Origin: Calycina herbarum
Lineage: Eukaryota; Ascomycota; Leotiomycetes; Helotiales; Pezizellaceae
Reading direction: 5' to 3'
Assembly: GCA_001414485.1 (NCBI GenBank)
Contig: LLEY01000027.1
Coordinates: 1 to 64,000, forward strand
Length of the DNA: 64,000 nucleotides
Numbering within the stretch: position 1 is the first letter of the stretch; every line of letters begins with the position of its first letter. Below are positions 34,565 to 45,653 of the stretch, one piece after another. The notes under the pieces were generated by a model that worked only from the letters and a program-made list of their open reading frames with translations, did not search any database and was not told the DNA's origin. The position numbers and the translations under genes were made by a program.

Positions 34565-36323
34565 GAGAAAACGTCGTCGGCGCCTCTCGCATCCTCACTC
34601 CCTCCCTCCCTCACCACCACGTCAGCGACGACGATTGTCGCAAACGCCCCAACGGCTTCACAGGCGGGACCTTCTGCTTCGCATAACCCGAAAACCCCCA
34701 TAACGTCTCTTCGTCACCACACCCCTTCGACATCCTATTCCCATTCCCAATCGCTCTCTTCCAATGCGGCCGGCCCATCAACTGCCAACCCTCGAATCCC
34801 CTCTCCGACCTTTCAACCTCCCTACCCAGCACCATCACCAGTTCCCACCTCCTCCACCGAAGGTAGACAGCGTCCGCAAGTAAGGGTCTCGAGTCCGACG
34901 CGCTGGAGTCTGCGAAACGCCTTGATTGGTAGCGCCAACCCCGAATTCCCTTCTCCTTTTCGCAATCGGTCAGATACCGTTGGCACCAACAATACTAGTG
35001 CTGCAGCACACCTTCGTCCTCGACGTCCCAGTGCGGTGCGACTGTGGAATCCCACCAATTCGACCCCTCGTATACCCACCCGAAAAAAAAATCCTTCGCG
35101 GGACCAGGAAGAGCATCCAGCTGTAATTGCCATCCCGCTTTCCCATCCGGATATCGGGTCGCCGCGAGAAGGTGCAGCTGTCGGAGGATCGTATCCATTG
35201 TTGACGCTTTCGGAGCAGAGGCAGAGTTTGCATTTGGGTTCGACGAGGGCGAGTTTACAAGTTGAGAGAAGTGGTGGTAGTTCAGTTGGGTCAAATAGAG
35301 TTTCATTGCCGAGAAGTGTCAGTATTGATATTGCAAGAAGCAAGAGCGGCGATTCACCAACCTCTGATACACCGAAACTCGACAAAGGGAAGGGACGAGC
35401 GACTTCCCGGTCGCCTGAAGCGGTGGAGAATAAACCTAGCGAAGCGAAACCTCAACACAAAAAAGTCACAGGGCTCAGAAAGCGTGGTCAGAGTATTTCC
35501 AATAAGCAACCTCCGTCACCTGGTATATCCTTTGATCAGAATTTTGCAGCCATGTCCGACCTCGAACGCGGTCCCGATACCCAAGGCATATATAATCCAG
35601 GCGGCACATCAAATCTACCAAACAATGCCTCAAATCCCTCCATCGACGATGACGGCATTGGCGCCGCGATGTCTTCAGAAACCTCGTCCATAATCGGTTC
35701 AGAAGGAGGAGGTATAGCACAAGACGAATGGGGGCCTCTCCACCCATGTTTCCCCCATATGAACTCGCATGTTCCCCTCAACTCGGATCTCTACCAAACC
35801 ACACGCATAATACGAGTTCGACGAGATTGGATGGCAGAAGGAGACTTGGCACCTACATTTTCGAATCTGTACCCCGAAATTCTCGACCCCGCTGGAGTGA
35901 CGGAACAAGATTTTCGAACGATAATTGAGAAGGTCAATAATGAGTTAGTACCAGCATTCAATCCCTGGGCACCGCGGAACATCTTTGATGCTACGATGGG
36001 ACTTTTGACTGGATGGGTATGGGATGATCTTGGATTTACAGCTGTGAAGTCGAGGTTAAAGAAGGCGGAGATGTATTTGGAAGAGTGGAATAAGGAGATG
36101 GAAAAGAAGAGTAAGGATGGGAGTGGGATTCCACCAAGGATCGTTCCGTTGAGGAGGACGGGGTATATGAATGTAAGTTTGCGCTCCCTTCACTGGTACA
36201 GAAATCACAAGTTAACAATTTTTCTAGCTCGATATCCAAGTCGAAGATCCCGAAATCTCATACCCCAACTCCAACCCCGATGATCGAACAGCCACGGGCT
36301 TATCAACAATTACCCAAGAATGA
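34565..36323 (+). CDS. ERF4: ERF4-type Ras palmitoyltransferase subunit (5' end unresolved)
   Basis: The C-terminal third matches the Golgin A7/ERF4 domain: WGPLHPCFPHMNSHVPLNSD, RIIRVRRDWMAEGDLAPTFS, VNNELVPAFNPWAPRNIFDA, and GLLTGWVWDDLGFTAVKSRL (about 35,730-36,110). ERF4 partners ERF2 in the endoplasmic-reticulum DHHC enzyme that palmitoylates Ras. The preceding part is a long Ser/Pro/Arg-rich, probably disordered region. An intron at 36,175-36,228 (GTAAGT to TTCTAG) leads to a short last exon ending LDIQVEDPEISYPNSN and a TGA at 36,321. The frame is open back to a TGA at 34,562 with no ATG, so a 5' exon must lie upstream; an acceptor near 34,565 is possible. Start given is the limit of the open frame, not a start codon. 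Confidence 0.8.
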
Positions 36324-37474
36324 TCTCGCTCATACAAAAATACACGAATCACTTAATTCACCACAATACCAAACATTAATTCTGTCTTTGGTTGTTACAG
36401 TACATATATATTATAATGGGAAAACGGAAGAGAAAGAAGCAGATATACCCCCGCAGTACAGCAACCTCCTTGGAAGAGGGCTCGTTAATTTCCTTGTTTT
36501 TTGTTTATTGGGAACCTGGAGTTTTGATTCTTTCGCTTGATAGTTGATTGGTTGGATGCATAGCGTTGCCGTTGCATAGCCTAGCCCTTGCAACTTTTGT
36601 CTCTTCTCTTTTTGGTTGGCAGTGGTGGATATGTATCTATAATATTTGAGTGTCATAAGCTACTGAGTGGCTTTCGTAAATACCATCAGTAACCCCGATT
36701 CTTCTGATCTTGGATTATGTGACTTGTGACTTGGTAATATTTTGTGATATTTTGTGGTTTGTATTGCTGCTATCTTGGTGGTAGTGCCCTGCATCTCGCT
36801 GAGTACCGACTCGGGAGAGGGCTCAAGGAAGGGCCTTTTTCTAAGGTACCCCTTTTGAGGGAGGTTATTCCGAACTTTAGACCTTCCTTGTCCTCCTCTC
36901 TTTCCCAGTCAAGGAGTGTAAAGTTTACTTTCACAAGGTCTCACTCGGTCTTCATCTTGTATGCCAATGTATTGATATGAGACCAGATATATTCCGTTGC
37001 CATAGAGGAAAAAAAACACTACTGCGAGTCCGATGTACTTGTGAGACCCCAGTCCCATTTCCTGTTTTTTTATTCCTTCCCATTTCTTTTCCTCGATTAC
37101 TAATGCCCAAAGAAACATACATCTTCTTTATCTCCCAAGAATCCTGGTAAAGCAAGCAAGTCTTCTTCCACCTTGAGCTTTCCCATTTCCCATTTCCCAT
37201 CCCCCCCCCCTTTTGAGTTTTCCCCGAAACCTTTTTGGAACTGGGAACCGTGGCGTGAAAACTAGCTTCTGTTGTCGTTTTCCTTCTGGTCTTGTTCTTG
37301 TTCTAGTTGCCGAATGAAGTTGAGTTTGTTGTTGCTTCATCTGATAACCATTTGCTAAATTTTTCAGTTTGTCGAGGAGTTCATTGCCCCCCCCCTCCTT
37401 CGTTTTGTTCTGTTCTGTACTCTCGGTGCCTGCTGGCTACAGTAACCTTCTTGTACAGCTTGTACATGTATTAG

Positions 37475-37820
37475 GGAAGAGGGAGACAAGTTCAGTTTCT
37501 CTTTCCTTTTGTGGGTGATATCGTTACAGTGGGATCCTGAGATCTTGAATTACTGTACGAGAACGGGACCATCCACATGAGATTTTTTTTTTGGTTTTGG
37601 GATTGTTGGATGGGTGGTTTAGGTTTTCCCCCTTTATTTTTGGTGGAGTTTTCGAGAAGAGGGAGATAAGTTCAGTTTCTCTTCCTTTTGTGATTGAGAT
37701 AGTTTTAGTGGGTTCTTATGGATCCTGAGATCTTGAACCACACTACGAGAACGGGGCCATCCACATGAATTTTTTTTGTTTTGGGACTGTTTAATGGGTG
37801 TTTAGATTTTCCCGTGGACT
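37475..37820. repeat. Tandem duplication, about 180-bp unit
   Basis: The blocks starting at about 37,476 and 37,655 share GAAGAGGGAGA, AAGTTCAGTTTCTCTT, GGATCCTGAGATCTTGAA and CCATCCACATGA in the same order and spacing. They differ by scattered substitutions and small gaps. Confidence 0.8.
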
Positions 37821-38029
37821 TTTCGGTATTCCTGTTGTCGGGTTTTTGTTTTCTTTTTATTGATTGTTCATCGTGTTTTCGAGTTTGTTTTTTTTTTGGT
37901 TTTCGTTCCTAGAGGGGTTTTTTTCCGGTTGAGGATTTGGAAGTAAGCAGAGACGAGAACAGTAAGACGCAAGGTACAAAAATGAAGAAAGATATATGAA
38001 TCTCTACAACGTCATCCATGTTTGCCGGT

Positions 38030-38310
38030 TCCGAGAAGATATGCCTTGTGAAAAGGATCCAGTAGTCGCGAGGCGAGATGGATTCAGAGGGCTGAGAGAT
38101 AGTGGTTGGCGACATCCGGGGGAGATATCTAAGGCGAAAAGGTTCGAGAGGGTGGAGGTAGTCGTTTGGCTCATGTGGAAATATTCACAAGGCGGAAAGG
38201 ATCCGGTAGGTTGAGAGATCGTTTGGCGAGTTTTGGGTGATATGCACGGCGGAGAGAGTCCAAGATGTTGAGAGGTAGTCCATTTCGAGAAATACACAGG
38301 GCGAAAGGGA
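38030..38310. repeat. Degenerate tandem repeat, about 58-bp unit
   Basis: Roughly five diverged units containing variants of GATATnC, AAGGCGAAAAGG, TTGAGAG and GTTTGGCG. Unit borders are approximate. Confidence 0.55.
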
Positions 38311-38547
38311 TCTAGAGAGTCTAGTTGTGGTAATGTTACGGGCCGAATGCAATGAGGTCAATGGATAAGGTTGTCTTATTACAAGAAGAATTAACTAAGG
38401 AAGGAAAGAGAAGAAGTCTATTCTACGTGCGAGGAAAGGGGCTTTATACGCAGAGAACCCCTTGCGTCGAGGTCCCTTAGTAAGTGTGAGCTGTATGGAG
38501 CTGAAAAGCGGTGGTACCTACCAATTTAAATGTTTGAGAGTTCATCT

Positions 38548-39537
38548 TCAAAACTCCAAAACAATATGGAGACTAGCGCCTGAAGAGATGTCGCGAGATG
38601 GTTCGTCTTTTTCATCTTCCTCTTCATCCCCAAACCCATCATCGTCACCAAAAGAACTCTCAAGGCCATCGAACTCTGAAGATTGGTCGTGGAGGAGGGG
38701 CACAATAGCCTTGAAAAGAGAATCAAGAGACGAAGGCGGGTACACAGTTTCGTCATCCCTGTCATCACGGAGTGAAAAATCACCATCCTCAAAAAAGGGG
38801 CTAGGAGTGTTGCTCAGAACAACGAGGCTCTCGTCTTCATCATCTGCCTCGTACAATTCGTCTTGGTCAACGACCGCGTGCTCCTCATCTTCATCATCTG
38901 CTTCGTACTCTTCTTCCTCCTCGGACTTCTGGGACTCCGAAGACATATCATCCTCCGAATTCAAGATCGCATAAGGATTCCTTGCAAACAGCATCGGTTC
39001 AGGACTAGCACGAAGCTCAGCCCTATCCTCAGGAATTCCAGGCCCAAGCTTCCAACCATCCGGAAGCTGCTCTGCCAAAGCCTTGAGAGAAGCTTCGCTT
39101 CTAGCTTTTCTCTCAAGCATCCTCTTCGAATTAGAGTTCTCCCAGATAAAAACCTCGTAGTTCTCATCAAACTCCGGTGGGATAGGAGCAAGTTCACTCG
39201 CCTCGATGGGACGAAAGTGATAAGGTCCAGGACCAGGCTTAGGAAAAGGAGGAAAATCAAGGCGAAAATGCTTCTTCTTCCCCTTCTCGATTCGCCGATT
39301 CTCGAGGTAGTGAGAGTTATCCCCGCATACGCAGCTGTCGTCTCCAGGGTGCAAATTGCGCCAGTCAACAACGGAGTTTGGATGGGTGTTTTCGAAGAAG
39401 AAGCTGACCCTGAAACCGGGGATTTCGTGAGGGTGGCTGTAGAGGTGGCGCTTGTTGATAAATTGGGCGGTGGTTCTCTTGCGGGGGGCGAGTTGTCTTC
39501 TGGGGTTGAGATCCATGGTAGCGGTTGCACTTAGCAT
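38548..39537 (-). CDS. Acidic hypothetical protein, 329 aa
   Basis: I do not recognise this protein. It is a single uninterrupted exon from an ATG. The N-terminal half is basic then mixed, with PRRQLAPRKRTT, a possible metal site CVCGDNSHYLEN near residue 70, and a Pro-rich PPFPKPGPGPYHFRP. The C-terminal half is very acidic with a near repeat EEEEEYEADDEDEEHAV and DELYEADDEDESLVV. There is no membrane segment or signal peptide. Basic then acidic low-complexity composition suits a nuclear or chromatin protein, but that is only an inference. The length of the open frame in normal-composition DNA supports a real gene. Confidence 0.65.
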   Translation of the reverse strand: MLSATATMDLNPRRQLAPRKRTTAQFINKRHLYSHPHEIPGFRVSFFFENTHPNSVVDWRNLHPGDDSCVCGDNSHYLENRRIEKGKKKHFRLDFPPFPKPGPGPYHFRPIEASELAPIPPEFDENYEVFIWENSNSKRMLERKARSEASLKALAEQLPDGWKLGPGIPEDRAELRASPEPMLFARNPYAILNSEDDMSSESQKSEEEEEYEADDEDEEHAVVDQDELYEADDEDESLVVLSNTPSPFFEDGDFSLRDDRDDETVYPPSSLDSLFKAIVPLLHDQSSEFDGLESSFGDDDGFGDEEEDEKDEPSRDISSGASLHIVLEF

Positions 39538-40173
39538 TTCGAGGAATTGACGCTTGAGAGTAAGGAGGTTGCTGAAGTGACAAAAGCCATGCTGAAGAAT
39601 ACAGTAGGGTGATAAGGAAGAAATCAGTGTGAAGGAACTTTTGGAAAGATGTAGCTGTTGAAAAGATGAAGTTCGAAGGCTGGATTCCTTGGATAGTCAG
39701 TCGTAGTTGTTATAAAGTTAAAGTCGTTGTCAAGTTGTCAAGTGGGTTTGAGTCGTTGTTAAGTTGTTATTGTTGTCAAGTTGAATTTGTTGCAAAATTG
39801 AAGTCCAAGTAATGTGAAAGTCAAGTTCACAGAATATTATCGCGGTGAAGATTCGAAAACAGGGGGGGAATGCTACCTATATAGGTTTCAAGAAAAATCA
39901 GTGCGACCCATACCTTCTCTCTCCCATCACTGAGCGCCATATTAAAACATCATAATATTCAAACGTCACAATTATGACTGCGTTAAAAAAGACCCAGAAC
40001 CCGAAACCGCTGGGGGTGTGCTAGTTGTGATGCCAAAATTAGGAAACTAAAAACTCTAGCGTGGATCGCGGGTACCTTCTGAATCATAAGTAAGAAATGT
40101 GTGAATTGAATCGGACAAATTCTTCTCTCATAAACATACAGTCACTTGATTTGCAGTGGGTATCGCAGGGAGC
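39538..40173. other. Intergenic, promoter side of acidic protein
   Basis: No gene was seen. GTTGT/AAGTTG-type imperfect repeats occur at about 39,695-39,800. Confidence 0.4.
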
Positions 40174-40181
40174 ATAAATCG

Positions 40182-40773
40182 TAGACTTAGGCAACAATAT
40201 ATCGGATTATCGTGATATATATTGTATAATAAATATTATTAATTCTTATCTGAAAAAGTGACAATAATCAATAAATATCGCTTTTTTAAAGCTTAAATTT
40301 AGCTATTTTAGAGTATAAATTTAACTATTCTAAAGTAAATTAAGTAGTAAAAGTACTAAAAAGGTAGAATAAAATTTAAAAATAGTAGCAACTTTAATAT
40401 AAAAAACATATACTAATTGCTACACTTAATAATAACTCCCTCCTTATTAACTTAAATCCTAACTTCCTAATTAATATCTACTATAATACCTTAACTTTAT
40501 AAGCAAAGTTATTATTAATATAATAATTTCTAGACTAAACTAGTATCGTCTTAAGATATTAGAAATAACCTCAAGGCAGCTTAAACACTAGTAAATAGAG
40601 TAATTCCATTAGCTAATAGGCCGGATTTACATTTTTCTAGGTCTTAGCAACGATAATCGATATATTATTAGCTATTCTTAGAAATCCGATATATTATCGG
40701 ATGACTTAATATGATCTGATAATTATCATAGACTCTCCTGATATTGTATTGATAATATCGCCGCCTAAGTCTG
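40182..40773. mobile_element. hAT-like MITE with 8-bp target duplication
   Basis: A 592-bp AT-rich element. ATAAATCG is found exactly at 40,174-40,181 and 40,774-40,781. The ends are inverted copies: left TAGACTTAGGCAACAATAT, right (reverse complement) CAGACTTAGGCGGCGATAT, with all four mismatches of the C/T or G/A type. An 8-bp duplication and a CAG-type start are hallmarks of the hAT superfamily. There is no transposase frame. The interior is RIP-like. Confidence 0.85.
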
Positions 40774-40781
40774 ATAAATCG

Positions 40782-41244
40782 AAAGCATGGGTTGTATACA
40801 CTTGAACCTTTCGCCTTGATGTCCAGGCACCCCAAAAGAAACGCGGGAATGTCTTTAGCCTTGTTGCTAAAACATTGGGCGGATATCAGACATATGACGT
40901 GGAAATATAACGATGCTAGACCATGATTCTGGACAAGTGTTTGAGACAAAAAATTGATAGCGTAGAACTAGTCTAGCTCAACCGTTTCTGACATCGAAAT
41001 GGAATCGCAAAGATACAGGACAAGACACACGAACTTTGGCAACAAAGAAATTACAAGATTCTAATTCGTCATAAGCAATTTTTAGGGTTGCAACTTGCTA
41101 TATTCCACCGAGAACATCTCCCCAATAATATGCCCGTAGCTACTGCCATAATGCTTTATCCCTCACACAAAGAGTGGTATAGAACCGCTATCAAACGCCT
41201 CCTGAAAATGCATCATAAAAAGCATTCCTTATTTCCCCGTACAT
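40782..41244. other. Intergenic, 3' side of LOS1
   Basis: No gene was seen. It should contain the 3' UTR of the exportin gene. Confidence 0.4.
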
Positions 41245-44200
41245 CTATCCACGCTGTTTTAGAAAGTTGGAAAGGTAACCAGATAGTCCCTTTCTATCTG
41301 TGGAAGTAGTCATCGCTTTGATGAAATCCGACCCATCAAAACCCATAGCAGGGAAGAATGATGTTTGAAGATGCTGGAGGAACATATCCCCAGTCTTGGT
41401 ATATATTGTTTGCTCCAGACCTGCAATTTCATTCAACACCTGCTTGACTTGTGCATCTGTAGCAGGTCGGAACTGTGGGTCTTGGAGGACTTCCCAACAA
41501 AGAGGGTGGAATCGTTCGATAAGAAATCTATCAAACCCAGGGAAAGCGGGACTTGGTGGTTGCGTGGATTGCTGTGGCTGCGGGGAGAGAACTGCAATGC
41601 TTGGACCGCCCCAGAGATCCGCCATCTTATGGAGGACTGAGAATGCAAGACGACTCGCAGACAAATTCCCCGTTCCGCTACTCACCGTCTTGGCCAAGGT
41701 CGTGACAGACAAAATCAAGGGTTCGAAAAATGCTTGATTCGAGTCACTGACGAGGACAGATCCGAGACCTTCATTTAAAAGGATTTGCACAAACGTGAGG
41801 TATTCTCGTCGGAGCTCGGCAAGTTGAATTTCATCGTCTGTTCCAGTGATTGGTTCAGCCAACCCAGCAAAAACTCTCTGGAAAAGCGGTGTGAGAAGAG
41901 AATCCAGGACAGCATATATGTCTTTCTTGAACGCAAATACAACCTGGTCCAACAAGCGAAGAAACATAGCCATCTCATCCTTGGAAGAGTTATGGGATAA
42001 AAGACCGTCAATCCATCGAGGGAGAAGGGGCAACATCACAACACCTAGTACTCCGGTGAGCCTAGTGAAGGAAGCTCTAGCTGCAGTTCGAATATCAGAT
42101 GAGGACCGAAGGGCTTCCAGAGCAATCAAGATAGCTTCTGCTGCACGAGAAAACTCTTCCGAAACACTCGCTTGTGGCGCTTGGTGGTTGGTGGCTGGAT
42201 TGCCAGGTTGCCAGTCTGAGAATCCATGTGAGAGAGATCCCAGTGCCATGATAACATGATGAATTTGCAAGACGGACTGAGCGTCTCCGGATTTGGCAGC
42301 TGGTAAACTACGTTCAATCTCAGAGAACAAAGGTTCCAGAATAGTCCTAGCGTACAGAACTTGCTTTTCAACGGGGGTGGTCGAAGTTGAAGCTATACAC
42401 CCAATTGCCTCGTAAAGATACAACTGTCCATTGAAGGCTGCATCTGCCGAGTGATCGCTCTCGTCAGACGACATGTCATCGTTAGCCCCATTCTCAGACG
42501 GCAATTCTGCCTTGATGGGTAACAAATCGCTAATAGATTGAATCACAGTCTCCGCAACATTGCCCAGTTGAGCTCGTAGATGTTTCACGAATCGATGGAA
42601 GAGATACCATGATCGGGTTCGGACTCGAATGTGGGTGTGGTGAACGAGTCTAACAAAGTGCTCAAGAACTTGGGGTATATACTGGGACTGATTTTCAAAA
42701 AACGAGTAGTAACGGACGCAGATCTCCATGAACTGGAGCTGGATGGCAGGATGAGCAAACGAGGCGATACCTTTGCAAGTTAGCATAGTGGACGAAATAA
42801 ATTTTAGTCAATCAGACTTACCGGATTCAACCATTTTGGAAATCATCACGATCAATCTTTCCGCAGCTATACCAGATGGTTGGCTTTTGGCATATAAACC
42901 GCCGTTGACAAGAGTAAGCTCCCCAAAAAGATACATCTCATGCAATGCCAAATCAAGATCTCTCCAATCCATTTGGCCACCAGCTTGGTCAAAGTTCTGG
43001 AATGTGTTTCCGACAACATTACTCAAGATATCAATGTAAAGATTTTCATCCACAGCAGCAACTGTCTTTTGGAGAATTTGTAACCTCTTTCTCAATTCTT
43101 GAAATTCTGCCTCATCTGTCTGTTCGTCTTCGTTCCCCCAGTTGGACGTCTCATCATATCTCATTTTTTGAATGATAGCATTCAAGATAGGTGACAACAT
43201 AGCGGAATATGCAGGTGGGAGCGGTTTGGCTTTGCGCAAGAATGTAAGGAGATCCGTGAGAGAGGGTATGACGGTAGAGCATATTTCATCATACTCATCT
43301 GAAAAGAAGCGTAAGAGAAGCGGTAAGAACGCCTGGAGGAGCTGCTCTGCTCTTCCTCGAGACTCGTTGTCTGTCTGGGCATCCTCCAGGACCTTCACAA
43401 CATCAAAGACCACATTATTGACAAGCTTGGCAACAGCTTCTGCTAGATCAGTATCATAGCTAGAGGTGGTTCGTAAATCATGCAAGGCCGGACTGGCAAT
43501 GAGTTGAGAAACGACTTCTCCCAAATTCAAGAAAACAATCATGTTAATCTTATCGGAACCCTTCATCTTCTTGGCCACAATCTCCGTAAATGCATCAATC
43601 GCTGCATCACGTACCTTGTCCTCCTGATGCGATGGGTTGGTGCGGCCGGCAAGTTGGAATAGGAGGTTTAAAGTTGCCTGGTTGACGATCAAAGAGATGT
43701 CTGTCCAACTGACCCATTTCCCGATAGTTTTCAAGCACATCTCAACCACGCTATCATTCTGCCCTGCCCATTGTGCCAGAATTTCCTGCCAAGCAGTCGC
43801 CACCTTTTGTGCATCGCGTGCTCGAAGAGCATCTTTGAGATCGGTATTTCGCTTGGTTTCTGCGGAGCTTCTTGAGACAATAACATCTGCAATCTCGTCG
43901 TGTATAGACCCCAAAATACGTAGGTACAGCACAACCCCTACAAGATTATCCCTCGGCCCATTCTGGAGGCTTGTCAAGGCCAAGAAGTCGTCCAAAAAGT
44001 TCTCCCAGCCTTGTCTATACAGCGATAAGAAGAGGTAGGTAAAGGTTTGGGTGACTTTGTTTTGAATAGCTGGCGGATCGATTTGATCCTGGCTGCCCGA
44101 TGCGTACGTCCGCCGTATGTACTCCATGAGTATTTCCTTTACTTGGCCCAAGCCCTGCCCATCCAGCTGATGGGTCTGAATGGCATTGTTGACAATGTCA

Positions 44201-44461
44201 AGGGAGAATAGTCGAACAACATCGGAGGATTTGGGCGTGCGGGTAAAAAGGGTAAGGCAAGCATCTTGTGCTCCTGGGTTCGACCGTAGCTGGTTGAGGA
44301 AGTCATAGGCTTGTTGTTTGAGGCCTTGCTCGGAGGTTGGAGCATACACAATCTCAATGGCATTCTCGACCTGGCAGAAGAAAGAAATCAGTCAGTGTGG
44401 TCAACAACCAGGTACCCGCATTCCCGTCCCCACGTTCTGGTCAGCTTACCTGGGCCTCCAT
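41245..44461 (-). CDS. LOS1: tRNA exportin (exportin-T / LOS1), 3 exons
   Basis: A 1028-aa karyopherin-beta that, with Ran-GTP, carries tRNA out of the nucleus. Exons: 44461-44450 (only MEAQ), 44370-42822 and 42770-41245, both introns GT-AG and in phase. The N-terminus MEAQVENAIEIVYAP and the following Xpo1-like region (RLFSLDIVNNAIQTH; GQVKEILMEYIRRTY) match the family. Helical repeats follow throughout (IRVRTRSWYLFHRFVKHL; FADLWGG-like KMADLWGGPSIAV). Length fits fungal LOS1. It acts at nuclear pores. The four-codon first exon is easily missed, but without it the protein would lack its initiation codon and the conserved VENAIEI. Confidence 0.93.
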
Positions 44462-45653
44462 GACTACCCGCTCTCAACTTCTGAAGCTGAATTGTGTAGC
44501 AGAAAACCTTGTGCTTCGTTTTCCACTGCTATGCAAATGGTAGCAGTGTTGGTGGTTGCATAGGTTTCTCGTATGCTCATGACATGCTTTCAAGGCTGCC
44601 GAGTCATAAAGGCATAACTTTTAGGCGGTGAATGGCCGCGCCTCTTTGTGGTTGAACGTAATGGTGGTGGGAAATTGGACGTACTTGGAAACTGAAGAAG
44701 ATTTGATCCTGAGGGCTGGCTGGGTCCGGGTCTGGAAAGGGCTCGAGTTTTGGTCAAAATACTGCTGGCTGAACCCTTGGAGATTCAAATGCTCCCCCAC
44801 TACGGACCTAATTTCGTGGAACTTCAGATGGTGCACGTGACCATCGACGACTTCACGCCACCTGCCGTTTCTGGACGCGCGAGATCTGAAACATAATCTC
44901 AATTATCTCGATATCCTCATAAATTATGCAGACTGAAAGTTGTCACCTGTATGCAATAGTCTACGAGCTTGGCCGAGTGGAAGATTGACAACTGGTATCG
45001 TGGACCTTGCCACCTCACCCCCGCCATTCATTTTCAAAGGCAAGAAATCGTATATCGAGTTCGAGGTAAGTGAGACGGAAGGAGCGACCTCGTCGAGTCC
45101 CTCCCGTGCAGGTCTAGGTTGAGATTTAGTGAGGGAAGGAACGACCTTAATATCTCCTCTCCTCACAACTCTGACTTGCTGTCGAGGTACCAGGTCGTAG
45201 GTACAGAGGCTAGATCGCGACTGCCTCTTGTGGAAGGTTCTTGAGGACTTCGACCTCGACCTCTCGCCTTGGCACCTAATAACTCCCAAAATTCTCTTGA
45301 CGTTCCAAACTTCTGCTTCTCTCCTTTTACTTCCTCTTCCAAACACAGTCATCTTTTTATCACGAAACCACCCCCTCTAGCACCAAAAAGCAATATCCTG
45401 CATCCAGCACACACAAGTGCCAGGTCCTCGAGAAAGACTAAGTCCGAAGTCGGCGCTTCAGGAAGCATCGCCAATTTCCAAATTGGAACTTCCCATTTCA
45501 CGCAATTACCTGACGAAAGATCATTTTCAAAATGTTACAGTTATCAGATTGTGCTCCTTTCTACCGTCCAATTCTATTCTGATGCTACCGTCTCTTTCGT
45601 CGATATACAGAAACTGAATATAATACGTCAACCCTCCAACCAATGGCTGTTTT
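44462..45653. other. Intergenic, upstream of LOS1
   Basis: No certain gene. One ATG open frame (44,924-45,352 minus) is listed separately at low confidence. A plus-strand frame at 45,269-45,781 overlaps the regulator gene's last exon and was not called. Confidence 0.35.
44924..45352 (-). CDS. Possible 142-aa hypothetical protein
   Basis: I do not recognise it. An ATG frame with an Arg/Lys/Ser-rich first half (GRGSKRREAEVW) and a more ordinary second half (NSIYDFLPLKMNGGGEVA). It has no domain, signal peptide or membrane segment. It lies upstream of LOS1 on the same strand. It may be a chance frame. Confidence 0.3.
   Translation of the reverse strand: MTVFGRGSKRREAEVWNVKRILGVIRCQGERSRSKSSRTFHKRQSRSSLCTYDLVPRQQVRVVRRGDIKVVPSLTKSQPRPAREGLDEVAPSVSLTSNSIYDFLPLKMNGGGEVARSTIPVVNLPLGQARRLLHTGDNFQSA

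Larger units (their letters stand above)
36324..38547. other. Gene-free stretch with repeats
   Basis: No gene was supported. It is T-rich, with homopolymer runs near 37,200 and 37,390, a tandem duplication at 37,475-37,820 and a degenerate repeat at 38,030-38,310. Confidence 0.5.

Noticed and set aside
34122..34703. 193-codon Ser/Pro-rich frame
   Set aside because: Low complexity and no domain. It may contain the missing ERF4 start but is not supported as a separate gene.
38863..39534. 223-codon plus-strand frame
   Set aside because: Antisense shadow of the acidic protein gene.
44965..44990. tRNA-like GCTTGGCCGAGTGG
   Set aside because: It resembles the D-arm of Leu/Ser tRNAs, but no matching acceptor, anticodon or T arms follow.
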